From an uncultured Johnsonella sp. (lineage in GTDB: Bacteria > Bacillota > Clostridia > Lachnospirales > Lachnospiraceae), in contig CALBCM010000027.1 of the NCBI GenBank assembly GCA_937927235.1, positions 1 to 64,000 of the forward strand: 64,000 nucleotides of DNA, given 5' to 3'. Under the pieces are notes generated by a model. That model was not told where the DNA came from. It saw nothing but the letters and a program-made list of their open reading frames with translations, and did no database searches. A program made the translations under genes and the position numbers. Shown piece by piece: positions 33,543 through 43,902 of this stretch. The first letter of the stretch is position 1; each line of letters starts with the position of its first letter.

Positions 33543-34670
33543 TTAAATATGTACTTCACAGGCTTTTACATATTTTGCAAAATTATTTTTTAAAAGGGCT
33601 GTTTCTATTGTTTTTAAATAATCCGCTCTTTCCGTCTTAAATCCGGCATAATATTCCTGGTACAGATATTGGTTTATTCTAAAAATACAATATCTGACCG
33701 TGGTGTTCATTTTTTTGGTTCTTTGATAAGTCAGGTTTATCATTCTTAAAAAATACTCATAATTTTCCTGCTTAAAGGGTAATCCCAAAACTTTTCGGTC
33801 CTTTAGCAGCTGCATTGTAACATAAATGCTGTCAATATTTTTAATGCTGTCAGAAGAGGCTGTTATAGAGTTGTCGGTAATATAATACCTATATACTACA
33901 TCCTCAATTATATAAGTTTTGGTATGATCTCCATAGATAAGAGCTGAACCTATGCTGTCCTCAAACCAATATTTTTCAGGAAAGACTATTTTATCAAAGA
34001 TTTTTTTACGTAAAAGCTTACCTGATACAAATCCTTTTAAAACTCCAAGGGAATTTTCCAATTCTCCGGTTTTTACAACTTCATATTTATTTTCTCTTCC
34101 ATCACTCAAAACCCTTATCCTTGAGCCTTCAATAATATCATAATCTCCTTTTTCAGCTACATTCAGGAACTTTTCTACCGATCCTTCCACTAAAGTATCG
34201 TCATCATCCACAAATAATAGATATTCAGCCTTTGCCACATCAATTGCCGTATTTCTTGCACCCGATACTCCTTGGTTTTCCTGATTTATAACTGTTACAT
34301 TCGGATACTTTTTATATTTTTCAAGTATTTCCTTTGTGCTGTCCTTTGAGCCGTCATTCACAAAAATATATTCAAATTTATGGTTCTCATTCTTCGGTAC
34401 ATTCAGCAAAATAGACTTTATACATCTTTCAACAAGGGATTCTCTATTGTAGGTTGTCATTATAATAGCTATATCATACTTATAATCTGTCTGATTTTTA
34501 ATAATATTACTCCTTATTGCACTTGATTTCACATCCTTATGAATACTGTTAAGATAATTATAGCAGCGCTTCCATGAGGGCATACTGCTCTTAAAAAGCA
34601 TAGCCGAAGTCATGCGCCCCAGCATTTCGGTTTTTCTTATTGCAGCCTCTTTAATCTCTTTAAAAGTCAT
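33543..34670 (-). CDS. GT2-family glycosyltransferase (last gene of polysaccharide operon)
   Basis: This 375-aa GT-A-fold transferase has a helical N-terminal extension of about 65 residues. The catalytic domain then shows AIIMTTYNRESLVERCI, FVNDGSKDST, NQGVSGARNTAI and the DXD-type FVDDDDTL (near residue 165). Sugar specificity cannot be read from sequence. The C-terminal third is helical. It lies 16 bp downstream of the phosphohexomutase with an AGGAGG site. Confidence 0.88.
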   Translation of the reverse strand: MTFKEIKEAAIRKTEMLGRMTSAMLFKSSMPSWKRCYNYLNSIHKDVKSSAIRSNIIKNQTDYKYDIAIIMTTYNRESLVERCIKSILLNVPKNENHKFEYIFVNDGSKDSTKEILEKYKKYPNVTVINQENQGVSGARNTAIDVAKAEYLLFVDDDDTLVEGSVEKFLNVAEKGDYDIIEGSRIRVLSDGRENKYEVVKTGELENSLGVLKGFVSGKLLRKKIFDKIVFPEKYWFEDSIGSALIYGDHTKTYIIEDVVYRYYITDNSITASSDSIKNIDSIYVTMQLLKDRKVLGLPFKQENYEYFLRMINLTYQRTKKMNTTVRYCIFRINQYLYQEYYAGFKTERADYLKTIETALLKNNFAKYVKACEVHI

Positions 34671-34686
34671 AGCTTATACCTCCTTG

Positions 34687-36381
34687 TTATTTAAGAAAAT
34701 GTCTTTCCACATAGTACCGAAGCTCCTCCTCCTGTTCCCTTGCAGCTTCTTCAGAGGCTGCTTTAATACAGAAATAAGCCTTCAACTTAGGCTCGGTTCC
34801 TGAAGGGCGAACTGTAAAAAAAGCATCTCCTGCCAAAACATATTTGAGTACATCAGATTTTGGAAGTCCATCAATCCCCTTTGCATAATCAATCACCTGT
34901 AAGGTTTTTCTCCCTGCAATATTCTCAGCTCCTGCACGTAAAGCTGCCATAATCCCCTTCATCCTCTCAAAGCCCTGTATCCCCTCAAACTCATAAGAAT
35001 GCAGAGTATTTAAGCAATAGCCGTATTTATGGTAAAGCTGCTTCAGCTTCTCTGAAAGAGATACACCCTTCGTCTTATAAAAAGCGAACATCTCACATAT
35101 AAGAAAAGCAGCATTTACTGCATCCTTATCCCTTACATAAGAGCCGCTCAGGTATCCGCAGCTTTCTTCAAAGCCGAAAATATAATTCTTTTCTCTCCCC
35201 TCTTCTTCCATAAATCCAATCTGCTCTCCAATAAATTTAAAACCGGTAAGCACATTGATTGTAGCTACCTGATAGCTCTGTGCAATCTTCTCTGCCATAT
35301 CGGTTGTTACAACAGTTTTAATTATTACCGGAGAATCAGGCATGGTTCCAAGCTCTCTTCTTCTGGCACAAATATAATTAAACAACAACACTCCGACCTC
35401 ATTTCCGGTTAGGAGAATGTAGTCATTGCCTTCTTTTATTGCCACTCCGAGCCTGTCACAGTCCGGGTCAGTTGCCAGAAACAGCTCAGCCTCTAACTGC
35501 CTGGCATACTCAAGCCCAAGCCTCATCGCTTCTTTTATTTCAGGATTGGGATAGGGACAGGTAGGGAAAGTCCCGTCCGGCTCTGCCTGTTCTTTAACTA
35601 GACTCACTTTGCTGTAGCCGCTCTCGCTCAGAATCCTCGTTACCAGTTCTAAGCCTGCTCCGTTCAGAGGAGAGTATATAATTGAAACCTCCTTGTCTAT
35701 TTCTGTACCGCTTCCTAACACCGATTGTTTTTTCACTTCTTTGATGTAATCTGCAATAACCTCTTCACTAACAAAGTCAAGCATTCCTGATTCTACTGCT
35801 TTGTTAAACCGCATCCGGAAAATGTCGTGAAAAATATCCAGAGCTTCTATCTCTTTAAAGATCTCATCGGCGGCAGCAGTTGTTATTTGGCAGCCTTGAG
35901 AATTATACACCTTATACCCGTTGTATTTTGAAGGATTATGTGAAGCGGTTATCATAGCCCCCATACAGCAGCCCAGCCTTCGGACAGCAAAGGAAAGACA
36001 GGGAGTAGGCATCAAACGGTTAAAAATAAAGGTTTTAATACCGTTTCCAGCAAAAACCTCTGCAGCTGTTCTGGCAAAAGCCTCAGACTTAATCCTCGAA
36101 TCATAGCCGATTGCTACTCTGCGTTTCTCCTGCGGTACCTGCTTTTTAATATAATTGGCAAGCCCCTGCGAAGCCTTTGCTACTGTATAAATATTAATGC
36201 GGGCGCTTCCCGCTCCCATTACTCCGCGCAGCCCTCCAGTACCAAATTCCAGATTTTTATAGAAAGCTTCCTCTATCTGCTCCTCAGCTTCCCAAGAAGC
36301 CATTTCTTTTACTAAATCAGGGTCTTCCTTAGCGTTTTCAAGCCATAATTTATATTGCTTGGTAATTTCCTTGCTATCCAT
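34687..36381 (-). CDS. Phosphoglucomutase/phosphomannomutase
   Basis: This 564-aa alpha-D-phosphohexomutase is of the PgcA type. The active-site Ser loop is ITASHNPSKYNGYKVY (near residue 145), the metal loop is DPDCDRLGV, sugar specificity lies in GFEESCGYL, and phosphate binding in RPSGTEPKLK. Placed between manA and a transferase, it most likely converts mannose-6-P to mannose-1-P for manC, though it may also act on glucose phosphates. The G+C content here looks higher than in flanking genes. Confidence 0.9.
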   Translation of the reverse strand: MDSKEITKQYKLWLENAKEDPDLVKEMASWEAEEQIEEAFYKNLEFGTGGLRGVMGAGSARINIYTVAKASQGLANYIKKQVPQEKRRVAIGYDSRIKSEAFARTAAEVFAGNGIKTFIFNRLMPTPCLSFAVRRLGCCMGAMITASHNPSKYNGYKVYNSQGCQITTAAADEIFKEIEALDIFHDIFRMRFNKAVESGMLDFVSEEVIADYIKEVKKQSVLGSGTEIDKEVSIIYSPLNGAGLELVTRILSESGYSKVSLVKEQAEPDGTFPTCPYPNPEIKEAMRLGLEYARQLEAELFLATDPDCDRLGVAIKEGNDYILLTGNEVGVLLFNYICARRRELGTMPDSPVIIKTVVTTDMAEKIAQSYQVATINVLTGFKFIGEQIGFMEEEGREKNYIFGFEESCGYLSGSYVRDKDAVNAAFLICEMFAFYKTKGVSLSEKLKQLYHKYGYCLNTLHSYEFEGIQGFERMKGIMAALRAGAENIAGRKTLQVIDYAKGIDGLPKSDVLKYVLAGDAFFTVRPSGTEPKLKAYFCIKAASEEAAREQEEELRYYVERHFLK

Positions 36382-36510
36382 ATCATTCTCCTTATTTTTA
36401 ATTTTTCCTGCATTTACTCTGTTTTATTGTCTATGCTGCGCCTCATATCAACGTTCCCTATTTAAAGCTTTAAGCAGGGCAGCCTGTAATTCTAAAAGCG
36501 GCAGCCACTT

Positions 36511-37548
36511 TCAGCAGCTCACCCTCAGCATTTGAAGTTTTCCGTGAATCTTCATCAGCACGGAGTTTGCAGGCACGAAAATACAGTCTCCCTTATGAAA
36601 GTAGAAGTATTGCTCTTCTTCAAAGATTAAGACCCCGCAGCCCTCAATACAAAGAAAAGCCTGGAAAGAAGCTCCTCCGCTTTGAAAGTCCGCCATTTCC
36701 CGACTTGCCTCCGTGTTGATAAGCAGGCGCTCCACCTGAAAATACTTACATCTGCAAAGAAGCTCTGAAGCACAGCCTCTCCTGTATTTAAGCACTCTCA
36801 TAGGCTGTCTGGGCTCCTTCTGAGCTTCCAGGTTTGCAACCTCCAAAGCCTTTTCAATATGAAGCTCTCTCAATTTGCCGTTTTTATCTACCCGGTTATA
36901 ATCGTACAGACGATAGGTTAGATTTGAGCTCTGCTGGATTTCAGCAATTAAAGAGCCTGCTCCAATGGCATGTACTGTCCCTGCCTTAATCAAAAAGACA
37001 TCATTTTTTTCAATTTGCTTCTTTTGTAAATACTTCTCCAGCTCTTTATTTTCAATACTCTCTCTTATCTGGCGTTTTGTTACCCTTGTACGAAAGCCGT
37101 AAACAATCCTAGAGTCCTTTTTCGCATCAAGGACATACCACATTTCCGTCTTGCCCTGTGAGCCATTTTCATATTGCCGTGCATACTCGTCATCTGGGTG
37201 TACCTGAACAGAAAGGTCCTTAGCGGCATCAATGAACTTAATCAATACCGGCAGTTCCCCGCCGGTTTGTACGTTGCTCCCCAAAAAAGAAGGGTTTTCT
37301 TTCAAAACCTCCCGCAGAGTCTTTCCTTTATATATTCCGCTGTCCACCGTACTCAATCCATCGGGATGAGTAGAGCACTCCCAGGTTTCAGCCAGAGGAC
37401 TTAGCTCTATACCCTTGGAGAATTCACTGTTTAATCGATTTCCGCCCCACAGATAATCCTTACAAGCCGGCTTGAGCAGAAAAGGCTTATTCTTTGCCAG
37501 CTCCAGTTCCCAATCTCTATTCTTCCAATTCGAATTTCTGTTTGTCAT
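36511..37548 (-). CDS. manA: Mannose-6-phosphate isomerase (type I)
   Basis: This protein of about 345 aa interconverts fructose-6-P and mannose-6-P. Zinc and substrate motifs are present: LSVQVHPDDEYA, GKTEMWYVLDA and KAGTVHAIGAG. ATG 37548 and GTG 37554 are both possible starts behind AAGGAG, and the gene begins inside the 3' end of manC (about 32-38 bp overlap), implying coupled translation. It feeds the GDP-mannose/GDP-fucose route encoded by the next genes. Confidence 0.93.
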   Translation of the reverse strand: MTNRNSNWKNRDWELELAKNKPFLLKPACKDYLWGGNRLNSEFSKGIELSPLAETWECSTHPDGLSTVDSGIYKGKTLREVLKENPSFLGSNVQTGGELPVLIKFIDAAKDLSVQVHPDDEYARQYENGSQGKTEMWYVLDAKKDSRIVYGFRTRVTKRQIRESIENKELEKYLQKKQIEKNDVFLIKAGTVHAIGAGSLIAEIQQSSNLTYRLYDYNRVDKNGKLRELHIEKALEVANLEAQKEPRQPMRVLKYRRGCASELLCRCKYFQVERLLINTEASREMADFQSGGASFQAFLCIEGCGVLIFEEEQYFYFHKGDCIFVPANSVLMKIHGKLQMLRVSC

Positions 37549-38833
37549 CAACACTAATCTCCTTACCTAACTGTACCTCAATTAGCTTCAGTTCCGTTTC
37601 AGCAATAATCGTGTGTCTGCAGCCAGCTTCCATAGTAATTACATCACCTGCTCTGACCGGCTGCTGCATCCCGTCAACCACCGTTTTTCCTCTTCCCGAA
37701 ATCACAGTCCACACTTCATTCCTTCTCTCATGGCTATGATAATTCATTCGATGACCCGGATGCAGGGTGACTTTAATGGTCAAGCTTTCTTCTTCCACGT
37801 CCAAAATCCTAAAGCTGCCCCAAGATTTTTCTGCAAACATAATCCTGCCGCTTATCTCATCAACAAAGGGCTTGATATAAGCCGACTGCTTTTTATCTGA
37901 AATAAGAATTCCTTCCGGACTTGCAGATATTACGGCATCACTAAGCCCCATGCAGAGAATAGGCACATCCAATTCATTAATCACATGTACATTATTGCAG
38001 GTTTCATTGAGGATTGCCTCCCCGATTTTAGCTTCTTCCATAGTTTCGGTAAGGGTGTTCCAAGTCCCAAGGTCTTTCCACTGCCCGGAAAAACGCAGCA
38101 CCTCAATTTTCTTTTCTTTTTCAACCACAGCATAGTCAAAGCTTATTTTTGTAAGAGCTTCATACTTATCATACAAACTCTCATAATCCTTAAAATCAAT
38201 CAGCTCATGAGCCTTATCAAGCATATAGCCTATTTTATAGGCAAAAACTCCCCCATTCCAGAGAGCTCCGGCATTAATATAAGTTTGTGCAGTGTTTGTG
38301 TCGGGCTTCTCTCTAAAGCTCTCCACCTTACTGACAGTCTTCTTGTTTTCAGGGAGAATATATCCGTACTTCTCACTGGGATAAGTCGGCTCAATCCCCA
38401 TCAGATACAAGTTGGAGCTTCCCTCCTTTGCCAACTCTCCAAGTTTTTTTATCGTCTTAAAATACTCCTCATCGACATAGGGGTCTACAGGGCAGACCAC
38501 TACAGAATCATCCCTGCCAACTCCTCTTACATCATGAAGGTAAGCTGTAACAAGCGCAATGGCAGGAAAAGTATCTCTCCTGCAGGGCTCAACGCAGACA
38601 TTGACCTCCTCACCAATTTGATTATGTATAGAAGACACCTGAGATTTAGAGGTTGCAACCGTTATCTCAGCTCTCTCATCTATCTGTTTAATCTGCCGGT
38701 ACATTCTCTGTACCATAGATTCATAGCTTCCATCTTCCTTTTTAAATATCTTAATAAATTGTTTAGAACGTACATCATTGGACAGAGGCCACAGTCTTTT
38801 TCCTGAGCCTCCTGAAAGCAAAATAATGTTCAT
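37517..38833 (-). CDS. manC: Mannose-1-phosphate guanylyltransferase with cupin domain
   Basis: This 438-aa protein has a nucleotidyltransferase domain with LSGGSGKRLWPLSNDVRSKQF, VCPVDPYVD and WNGGVFAYK. The C-terminal cupin (about residues 330-425, VTLHPGHRMNYHSHERRNEVW) is as in type II PMI/GMP enzymes. It makes GDP-mannose. The cupin may carry isomerase activity, but a separate manA is present. It overlaps manA. Confidence 0.93.
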   Translation of the reverse strand: MNIILLSGGSGKRLWPLSNDVRSKQFIKIFKKEDGSYESMVQRMYRQIKQIDERAEITVATSKSQVSSIHNQIGEEVNVCVEPCRRDTFPAIALVTAYLHDVRGVGRDDSVVVCPVDPYVDEEYFKTIKKLGELAKEGSSNLYLMGIEPTYPSEKYGYILPENKKTVSKVESFREKPDTNTAQTYINAGALWNGGVFAYKIGYMLDKAHELIDFKDYESLYDKYEALTKISFDYAVVEKEKKIEVLRFSGQWKDLGTWNTLTETMEEAKIGEAILNETCNNVHVINELDVPILCMGLSDAVISASPEGILISDKKQSAYIKPFVDEISGRIMFAEKSWGSFRILDVEEESLTIKVTLHPGHRMNYHSHERRNEVWTVISGRGKTVVDGMQQPVRAGDVITMEAGCRHTIIAETELKLIEVQLGKEISVDDKQKFELEE

Positions 38834-38894
38834 GAGAACCTCCCCTTCTCTAACTATAAAGCGGACTAAGTTTTTTCTAATAGTTATTTTTTTC

Positions 38895-39839
38895 TTATCT
38901 CTTTGTCCGGTTCGGATTGTTTAAAAAATCCTTATAAGCCAATCTGATCCCATCTCTCAGCTCCGTCTTATACCTCCAGCCCAGTTTTTCCAATTTGGAA
39001 ACATCAAGCAGCTTTCTCGGAGGTCCGTCCGGCTTTTCCCTATCCCAAATAATCGAGCCCTTATAGCCTACAATTTCCGAAACAAGCTCAGTAAGCCCTT
39101 TTATAGTAATCTCTTTTCCGGTTCCCACATTAACGGTTTGATTCCCCGAATAGTTATTCATTAAAAATACGCAGGCATCTGCCAAATCGTCCACATAAAG
39201 GAACTCTCTTAAGGGATTACCTGTTCCCCAGCAGGTTACCTCCGCAAGCCCGGCTTCCTTCGCCTCATGAAAACGGCGGATTAAAGCCGGAAGGACATGG
39301 CTGTTTGTGAGATTATAGTTGTCATTGGAGCCGTAAAGATTTGTAGGCATTGCTGATATATAATCAGCTCCGTACTGTCTGTTTAAATATTCACAATATT
39401 TTAAACCTGATATTTTGGCTAAAGCATAAGCCTCATTTGTTTCTTCAAGTGAGCCTGTAAGCAATACAGCTTCTGACATGGGCTGAGGGGCAAATTTAGG
39501 GTAAATACATGAAGAACCAAGAAACTCGAGTTTTTTGCATCCGCTTTTCCAGGCACTGTGGATTACATTCATTTCCATTGTCATATTCTCATACATAAAG
39601 TCCGCTAAGGCAGAGCTGTTTGCTATTATTCCTCCAACCTTTGCCGCAGCCAGAAAAACATAATCGGGCTTCTCTTCCTCAAAAAAAGCCTCTACCCTTT
39701 CCTGCCGGCACAGATCAAGCTCCTTGTGCGTCCTGGTTACGATATTATTATAGCCTTCCGCTTCCAACCTTCTTACAATCGCAGAGCCCACCATCCCTCT
39801 ATGCCCTGCAACATAGATTTTATCATTTTTTTTCATCAT
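38895..39839 (-). CDS. fcl: GDP-L-fucose synthase (epimerase/reductase)
   Basis: This 314-aa short-chain dehydrogenase fold enzyme turns GDP-4-keto-6-deoxymannose into GDP-L-fucose. It has the NADP site AGHRGMVGSAIV, LAAAKVGGI, FLGSSCIYPK, the catalytic Tyr-x3-Lys in YALAKISGLKYCEYLN, and MPTNLYG. Length is standard. It follows gmd by 95 bp in the same operon. Confidence 0.95.
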   Translation of the reverse strand: MMKKNDKIYVAGHRGMVGSAIVRRLEAEGYNNIVTRTHKELDLCRQERVEAFFEEEKPDYVFLAAAKVGGIIANSSALADFMYENMTMEMNVIHSAWKSGCKKLEFLGSSCIYPKFAPQPMSEAVLLTGSLEETNEAYALAKISGLKYCEYLNRQYGADYISAMPTNLYGSNDNYNLTNSHVLPALIRRFHEAKEAGLAEVTCWGTGNPLREFLYVDDLADACVFLMNNYSGNQTVNVGTGKEITIKGLTELVSEIVGYKGSIIWDREKPDGPPRKLLDVSKLEKLGWRYKTELRDGIRLAYKDFLNNPNRTKR

Positions 39840-39934
39840 CTCTTTCAGTTTCCTTTCATTCCAAACAGTTCATTCAGTTTCACTTTTTAAATGCAGAATC
39901 CCTGCCGGAAGTTTTTATCATTCTTACAATCAGT

Positions 39935-40987
39935 CTAAGCTTTTCCCTTTCTTCTCGCTTCTTCCTTGGCAAGCTTTCTATCATGATTTGCCATCAGCCT
40001 AATTAGCTCTTCATAGCTGGTTTTTTGAGGGTTCCACCCCAAGACACTCTTTGCCTTGCTTGGATCCCCCCAAAGATTGTCAACATCCGTCGGTCTGAAC
40101 CACTCCGGATTTACACATACAAGCAGCTTGCCGGTTTTCGCATCATATCCCTTTTCTTCAAGACCTCTGCCTTCCCAGCGAAGTGAAATCCCGTTAGCTT
40201 CAAAAGCTTTTTCGGTAAAGTCCCTGACTGTATGCTGTTCTCCCGTTGCAATCACAAAATCTTCAGGTACCTCATGCTGAAGCATAAGCCACATGCACTC
40301 AACATAATCCTTAGCATAGCCCCAATCTCTCAAAGAATCCATATTTCCAAGCTCCAGATGATCTTGGAGCCCCTCGGCAATCCTTCCCGCTGCACGGGTA
40401 ATCTTTCTTGTTACAAAGTTCTCTCCGCGGCGCTCAGATTCATGATTAAACAGGATGCCGTTTACTGCAAACATTCCGTACGCTTCCCTGTACTCCTTTG
40501 TAATCCAAAAACCGTACTGCTTTGCCACTGCATAGGGACTGTAAGGATGGAAGGGTGTAGTTTCCTTTTGAGGAATTTCCTCTACCTTTCCATACAGCTC
40601 CGATGTCGATGCCTGGTAAATCCTTGTCTTATTTGTTAAATTCAGGATTCTGACTGCTTCCAAGACACGCAGGACACCGATGGCATCCACATCACCCGAA
40701 TATTCCGGTACGTCAAAGGACACCTGCACATGGGACTGTGCCGCCAAATTATAGATTTCATCCGGCTGAATCATATTTATGATTCTAATCAAGGATGAAG
40801 AATCCGACAAATCTCCGTCATGTAAACGGACAGAACCTGCTTCAATTAAATGCTCTATCCTCTGTGTGTTGGATACTGAGGCTCTCCTTACCATACCATG
40901 CACCTCATACCCCTTTTCTAATAAAAATTCAGCCAGATACGAGCCGTCCTGTCCTGTAATTCCGGTTATTAAAGCTATCTTATTCAT
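39935..40987 (-). CDS. gmd: GDP-mannose 4,6-dehydratase
   Basis: This 350-aa extended SDR enzyme has NAD site ITGITGQDGSYLAEFL, YNLAAQSHV, ASTSELYGKV, the active-site PYAVAKQYG and NHESERRGENFVTRKI. It converts GDP-mannose to GDP-4-keto-6-deoxymannose, the branch point to GDP-L-fucose or GDP-D-rhamnose. The adjacent fcl argues for L-fucose. A run of CCCCC precedes its start, with a modest ribosome binding site. Confidence 0.95.
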   Translation of the reverse strand: MNKIALITGITGQDGSYLAEFLLEKGYEVHGMVRRASVSNTQRIEHLIEAGSVRLHDGDLSDSSSLIRIINMIQPDEIYNLAAQSHVQVSFDVPEYSGDVDAIGVLRVLEAVRILNLTNKTRIYQASTSELYGKVEEIPQKETTPFHPYSPYAVAKQYGFWITKEYREAYGMFAVNGILFNHESERRGENFVTRKITRAAGRIAEGLQDHLELGNMDSLRDWGYAKDYVECMWLMLQHEVPEDFVIATGEQHTVRDFTEKAFEANGISLRWEGRGLEEKGYDAKTGKLLVCVNPEWFRPTDVDNLWGDPSKAKSVLGWNPQKTSYEELIRLMANHDRKLAKEEARRKGKA

Positions 40988-41131
40988 AACATCCCCCTAA
41001 TCAAAATTTTTATTAAAATATCGTCTAAGCCTGTGGTAATACTATATAGACAGTAAAATTTCTTCAATCGGATAATCAACTTTTGACACCCTTTCCTTTG
41101 CTTATTTTTATCTGTATCGGCGAAACAAATG

Positions 41132-42307
41132 CTACTGTAAATTCAACTCTTTAAATGCTTTTCCCAATTTTTTATTCCAATTATGATAGTCAAATCTCTG
41201 CTCCACACAGGCTATCGCATTGGATGAATAGCTCTGATACTCCTCTTTGCTTAAATTAATTGCAGCCGACAAGCTTTTCTTGCAAGACTCAATATCATGC
41301 TCTTTAATAAAGAAGCTGTTTACTCCGTCTTTTAAATAATACCTTGTATAATCCCCCACCTCCGATACTAAAGGAACAATCCCGAAGTTCATAGTTTCAG
41401 GCACCTTGCTTGGAAAATTCGCTTGTGTCATCTGACAGATTTCGCGAATAAGCAGGAGGTAATGCATTTTCTGATATAAGGCTACAAGTTCATCATACTT
41501 CATCCAGTCATGAACAATCGCATACTTTTGAAAAATCTTTAATTCTTTCTCAGATAAAACTTGATAAATCTTATCCTTCTTTATTCCGCAAAGATGCAGC
41601 TCACTTCTTTCAAGCTCAGACTTTTCTAATGCACAATAGGACTTAAGCATCAGTGAAAGAGAATCCTTCATCTTGCCGTTTGCCGGAATAATGATTCTAT
41701 ATTTTGAAAACTCCTTGTCCTCTCTTGTAAACTCGGCGCAGTCTGCCATAATCGGTATCAGGAAGGTCCGGCAGCCTCTTTTTTTAAAATATTCTTCAAT
41801 AAAGGTACTGATTGGAAGGATTAAATCAAATTGAGGAAAATACTCATTGAAAGTTTTAACATAGCTGCGATATTCTCTATCCGCATGCTTCACATCAAAT
41901 TCCTTTCTGCCAAAGAGCTCCAGTACGGCTCCGATAAGCTTAAAGCCTGTTCTGCTTCTCAATTTTAATAAACTCTTCAAAAATATATGTTTGCTTCTAA
42001 AAACCAATACATAATCTTTAGAATCAATCTTCATCTTTTTTAAAATCGATATTCTCTCACTTAAAAAACCGGTTCTTGACTGAATAAACTTTGTTATTCG
42101 ATTGTTGCCAAACTCCGTCCTCAAAATTTTCAAGCCTCTATACTCTAACTGAGCCGCTTCTGAGGATATAATTTCCTTATTTAACTGAGAAATAATATAG
42201 GGCTGCATTCCCGCCTCTTTAATACAATAAGCTAAGTACTGTATATAATTTGAATTTGCTCCGTACCTCGGAAATGCTCCCTCACTAAAAATAAAAACCC
42301 TATTCAA
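41132..42307 (-). CDS. GT-B-fold glycosyltransferase (probable)
   Basis: This 391-aa protein begins with VFIFSEGAFPRYGANSNYIQYLAYCIKEAG, resembling the donor-side start of GT4-like enzymes. It contains later FPSKVPETMNFGIVPLVSEVGDY, the usual nucleotide-sugar-binding E-x7-E region in a divergent form. It is less canonical than the other transferases in the operon. Lying next to gmd/fcl it could be the fucosyl- or mannosyltransferase, but this is position-based inference. Confidence 0.75.
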   Translation of the reverse strand: MNRVFIFSEGAFPRYGANSNYIQYLAYCIKEAGMQPYIISQLNKEIISSEAAQLEYRGLKILRTEFGNNRITKFIQSRTGFLSERISILKKMKIDSKDYVLVFRSKHIFLKSLLKLRSRTGFKLIGAVLELFGRKEFDVKHADREYRSYVKTFNEYFPQFDLILPISTFIEEYFKKRGCRTFLIPIMADCAEFTREDKEFSKYRIIIPANGKMKDSLSLMLKSYCALEKSELERSELHLCGIKKDKIYQVLSEKELKIFQKYAIVHDWMKYDELVALYQKMHYLLLIREICQMTQANFPSKVPETMNFGIVPLVSEVGDYTRYYLKDGVNSFFIKEHDIESCKKSLSAAINLSKEEYQSYSSNAIACVEQRFDYHNWNKKLGKAFKELNLQ

Positions 42308-42419
42308 CCTCTAACCTCCTTATAAAATCCTAACAAGCCCCGCAGGATTTCCTGCCCAAATCTATAGAGCAAGCCCTTATCCTGCAGCCTGTCATCTCAA
42401 TTAACCTTTTATTATAAAT

Positions 42420-43892
42420 TTATCTTCTCTTGATTGTTCTAAGCTTTTCTATAAATATTTTCCGATATTTCAGACAAATAGCCAAACCTATACAAGCAAT
42501 GCCATACCTGACTGCAAATGTCTTATACAGAGGAATACAGGCAAGGCTGAATATTATAAGTCCTGCAGCTACAGTCAGCAAAAATTTGGAATTATAAATA
42601 AAGACTTCTGATTTTCCTCTTGCCCTGCGCTCTGTCAAAGTGCCCACCACTATCTGTATCAAAGCAAGGACTATATAAGAAAACAGTGTAGTATAGGCTG
42701 CCGCCTGATAGCCGTACCTTGGAATCATAATAAAGTTTAAAACAACATTTAATGCAGCTGCAATAATAGAAGCAATCATTATGTACTGTGTTTTTTTATA
42801 AAATAAAAGTACATTTGAGTACATATTGCCGATTGCAGTCAGGAACATTCCCGCGGCAATCGGAGGCATTAAATAAACCGCCTCATAATATTCCTTTGGT
42901 GCAAGTATGCCGACTATTTCAGGTGCCACAAATGTAATGAGCAAGGCTATCCCTGCATAAAACAGCAGCGTATAGCTGGCAGAGCTTCTAACCTGCTTCC
43001 TTCCTTCCTCATCATCTATATTTTGAAATAAATAAGGGATAAAAGAGCTGTTTATAGAGCTCCACACTATCAGCGACAAGGCACTTACGTTAGATAAGGT
43101 TCCGTAAATTCCTACTTCGCTTGCTCCCACCATTTTGCCTATCATCGTTCTGTCCGATACATTCAATACCTGAGAAGCAAAGCTGTATATAATCAGGGGA
43201 ATACTGAGTTTAAGAGAAAAAACCCAATAATCCTTATTATAAAAGGTTCTTCCCTTCAAGAAAATACTTAAAAACAAGATTCCCGCTATAGTATCTACTA
43301 CAGCATAATTAGCAAAGAGTCTGACATAAACTACCGGCTGTACTCCATAATGCCTTGCCAGAAGTACAGAAGTAACAGAGGCTGCGGTCGCCCCTATAGC
43401 CGTTCCCAAGGAAACCTTGATCACCGACTTGTACTTAAGCTGATATCGCTGTGCAGAAAGCCAAAATTCTCGTGCCGGCTCCACAAAAAAGCCCAGGATC
43501 ATAAGCAACACCAATGGTGTTTCCAGCTCCAGAAATTCATTCCAGAAATTTATATTGTACAAATAAATAATAAGTACCAGGCCAGACATAAGAGTAGTAA
43601 TGGTAAGCACAGAGGACATATATTGCCGCCGCTTTCCCTCATACTCCTTCATGCCTACCAGGAAGCCTCCTGATGTCAGAGCAAGGCTGATAATTGTTAT
43701 CAGCATTGAAGCCCACGAATGGTAAATATTAATAACTCCGATTTCAGCGGTTGTCATAATTCGAGTAAAAATCGGAACTGTAATAATACTTAAGCCTTTA
43801 GTTACAAGTCCTGCAATAGTATAAGCCATCGCTGCCTTCGCAGTGACTGAAAGCGTATTAAATCTTTTTACCAAGTTTTTAATATTCATCAT
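42420..43892 (-). CDS. Wzx-type polysaccharide flippase
   Basis: This 490-aa, highly hydrophobic protein has about 12-14 membrane segments and the N-terminal AKAAMAYTIAGLVTKGLSIITVPIFTR signature of MATE-like O-antigen/capsule flippases. It would move lipid-linked repeat units across the membrane. It lies 10 bp downstream of the polymerase gene. Confidence 0.9.
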   Translation of the reverse strand: MMNIKNLVKRFNTLSVTAKAAMAYTIAGLVTKGLSIITVPIFTRIMTTAEIGVINIYHSWASMLITIISLALTSGGFLVGMKEYEGKRRQYMSSVLTITTLMSGLVLIIYLYNINFWNEFLELETPLVLLMILGFFVEPAREFWLSAQRYQLKYKSVIKVSLGTAIGATAASVTSVLLARHYGVQPVVYVRLFANYAVVDTIAGILFLSIFLKGRTFYNKDYWVFSLKLSIPLIIYSFASQVLNVSDRTMIGKMVGASEVGIYGTLSNVSALSLIVWSSINSSFIPYLFQNIDDEEGRKQVRSSASYTLLFYAGIALLITFVAPEIVGILAPKEYYEAVYLMPPIAAGMFLTAIGNMYSNVLLFYKKTQYIMIASIIAAALNVVLNFIMIPRYGYQAAAYTTLFSYIVLALIQIVVGTLTERRARGKSEVFIYNSKFLLTVAAGLIIFSLACIPLYKTFAVRYGIACIGLAICLKYRKIFIEKLRTIKRR

Positions 43893-43902
43893 TCTATCCT
43901 TA

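Noticed and set aside
37517..37554. Overlap of manC and manA as a frameshifted fusion gene
   Set aside because: Each gene has a complete domain set and its own ribosome binding site; the overlap fits translational coupling.
37985..38806. 273-codon plus-strand frame opposite manC
   Set aside because: It is antisense to a fully conserved ManC and has no start signal or family pattern; a shadow of codon bias in the real gene.
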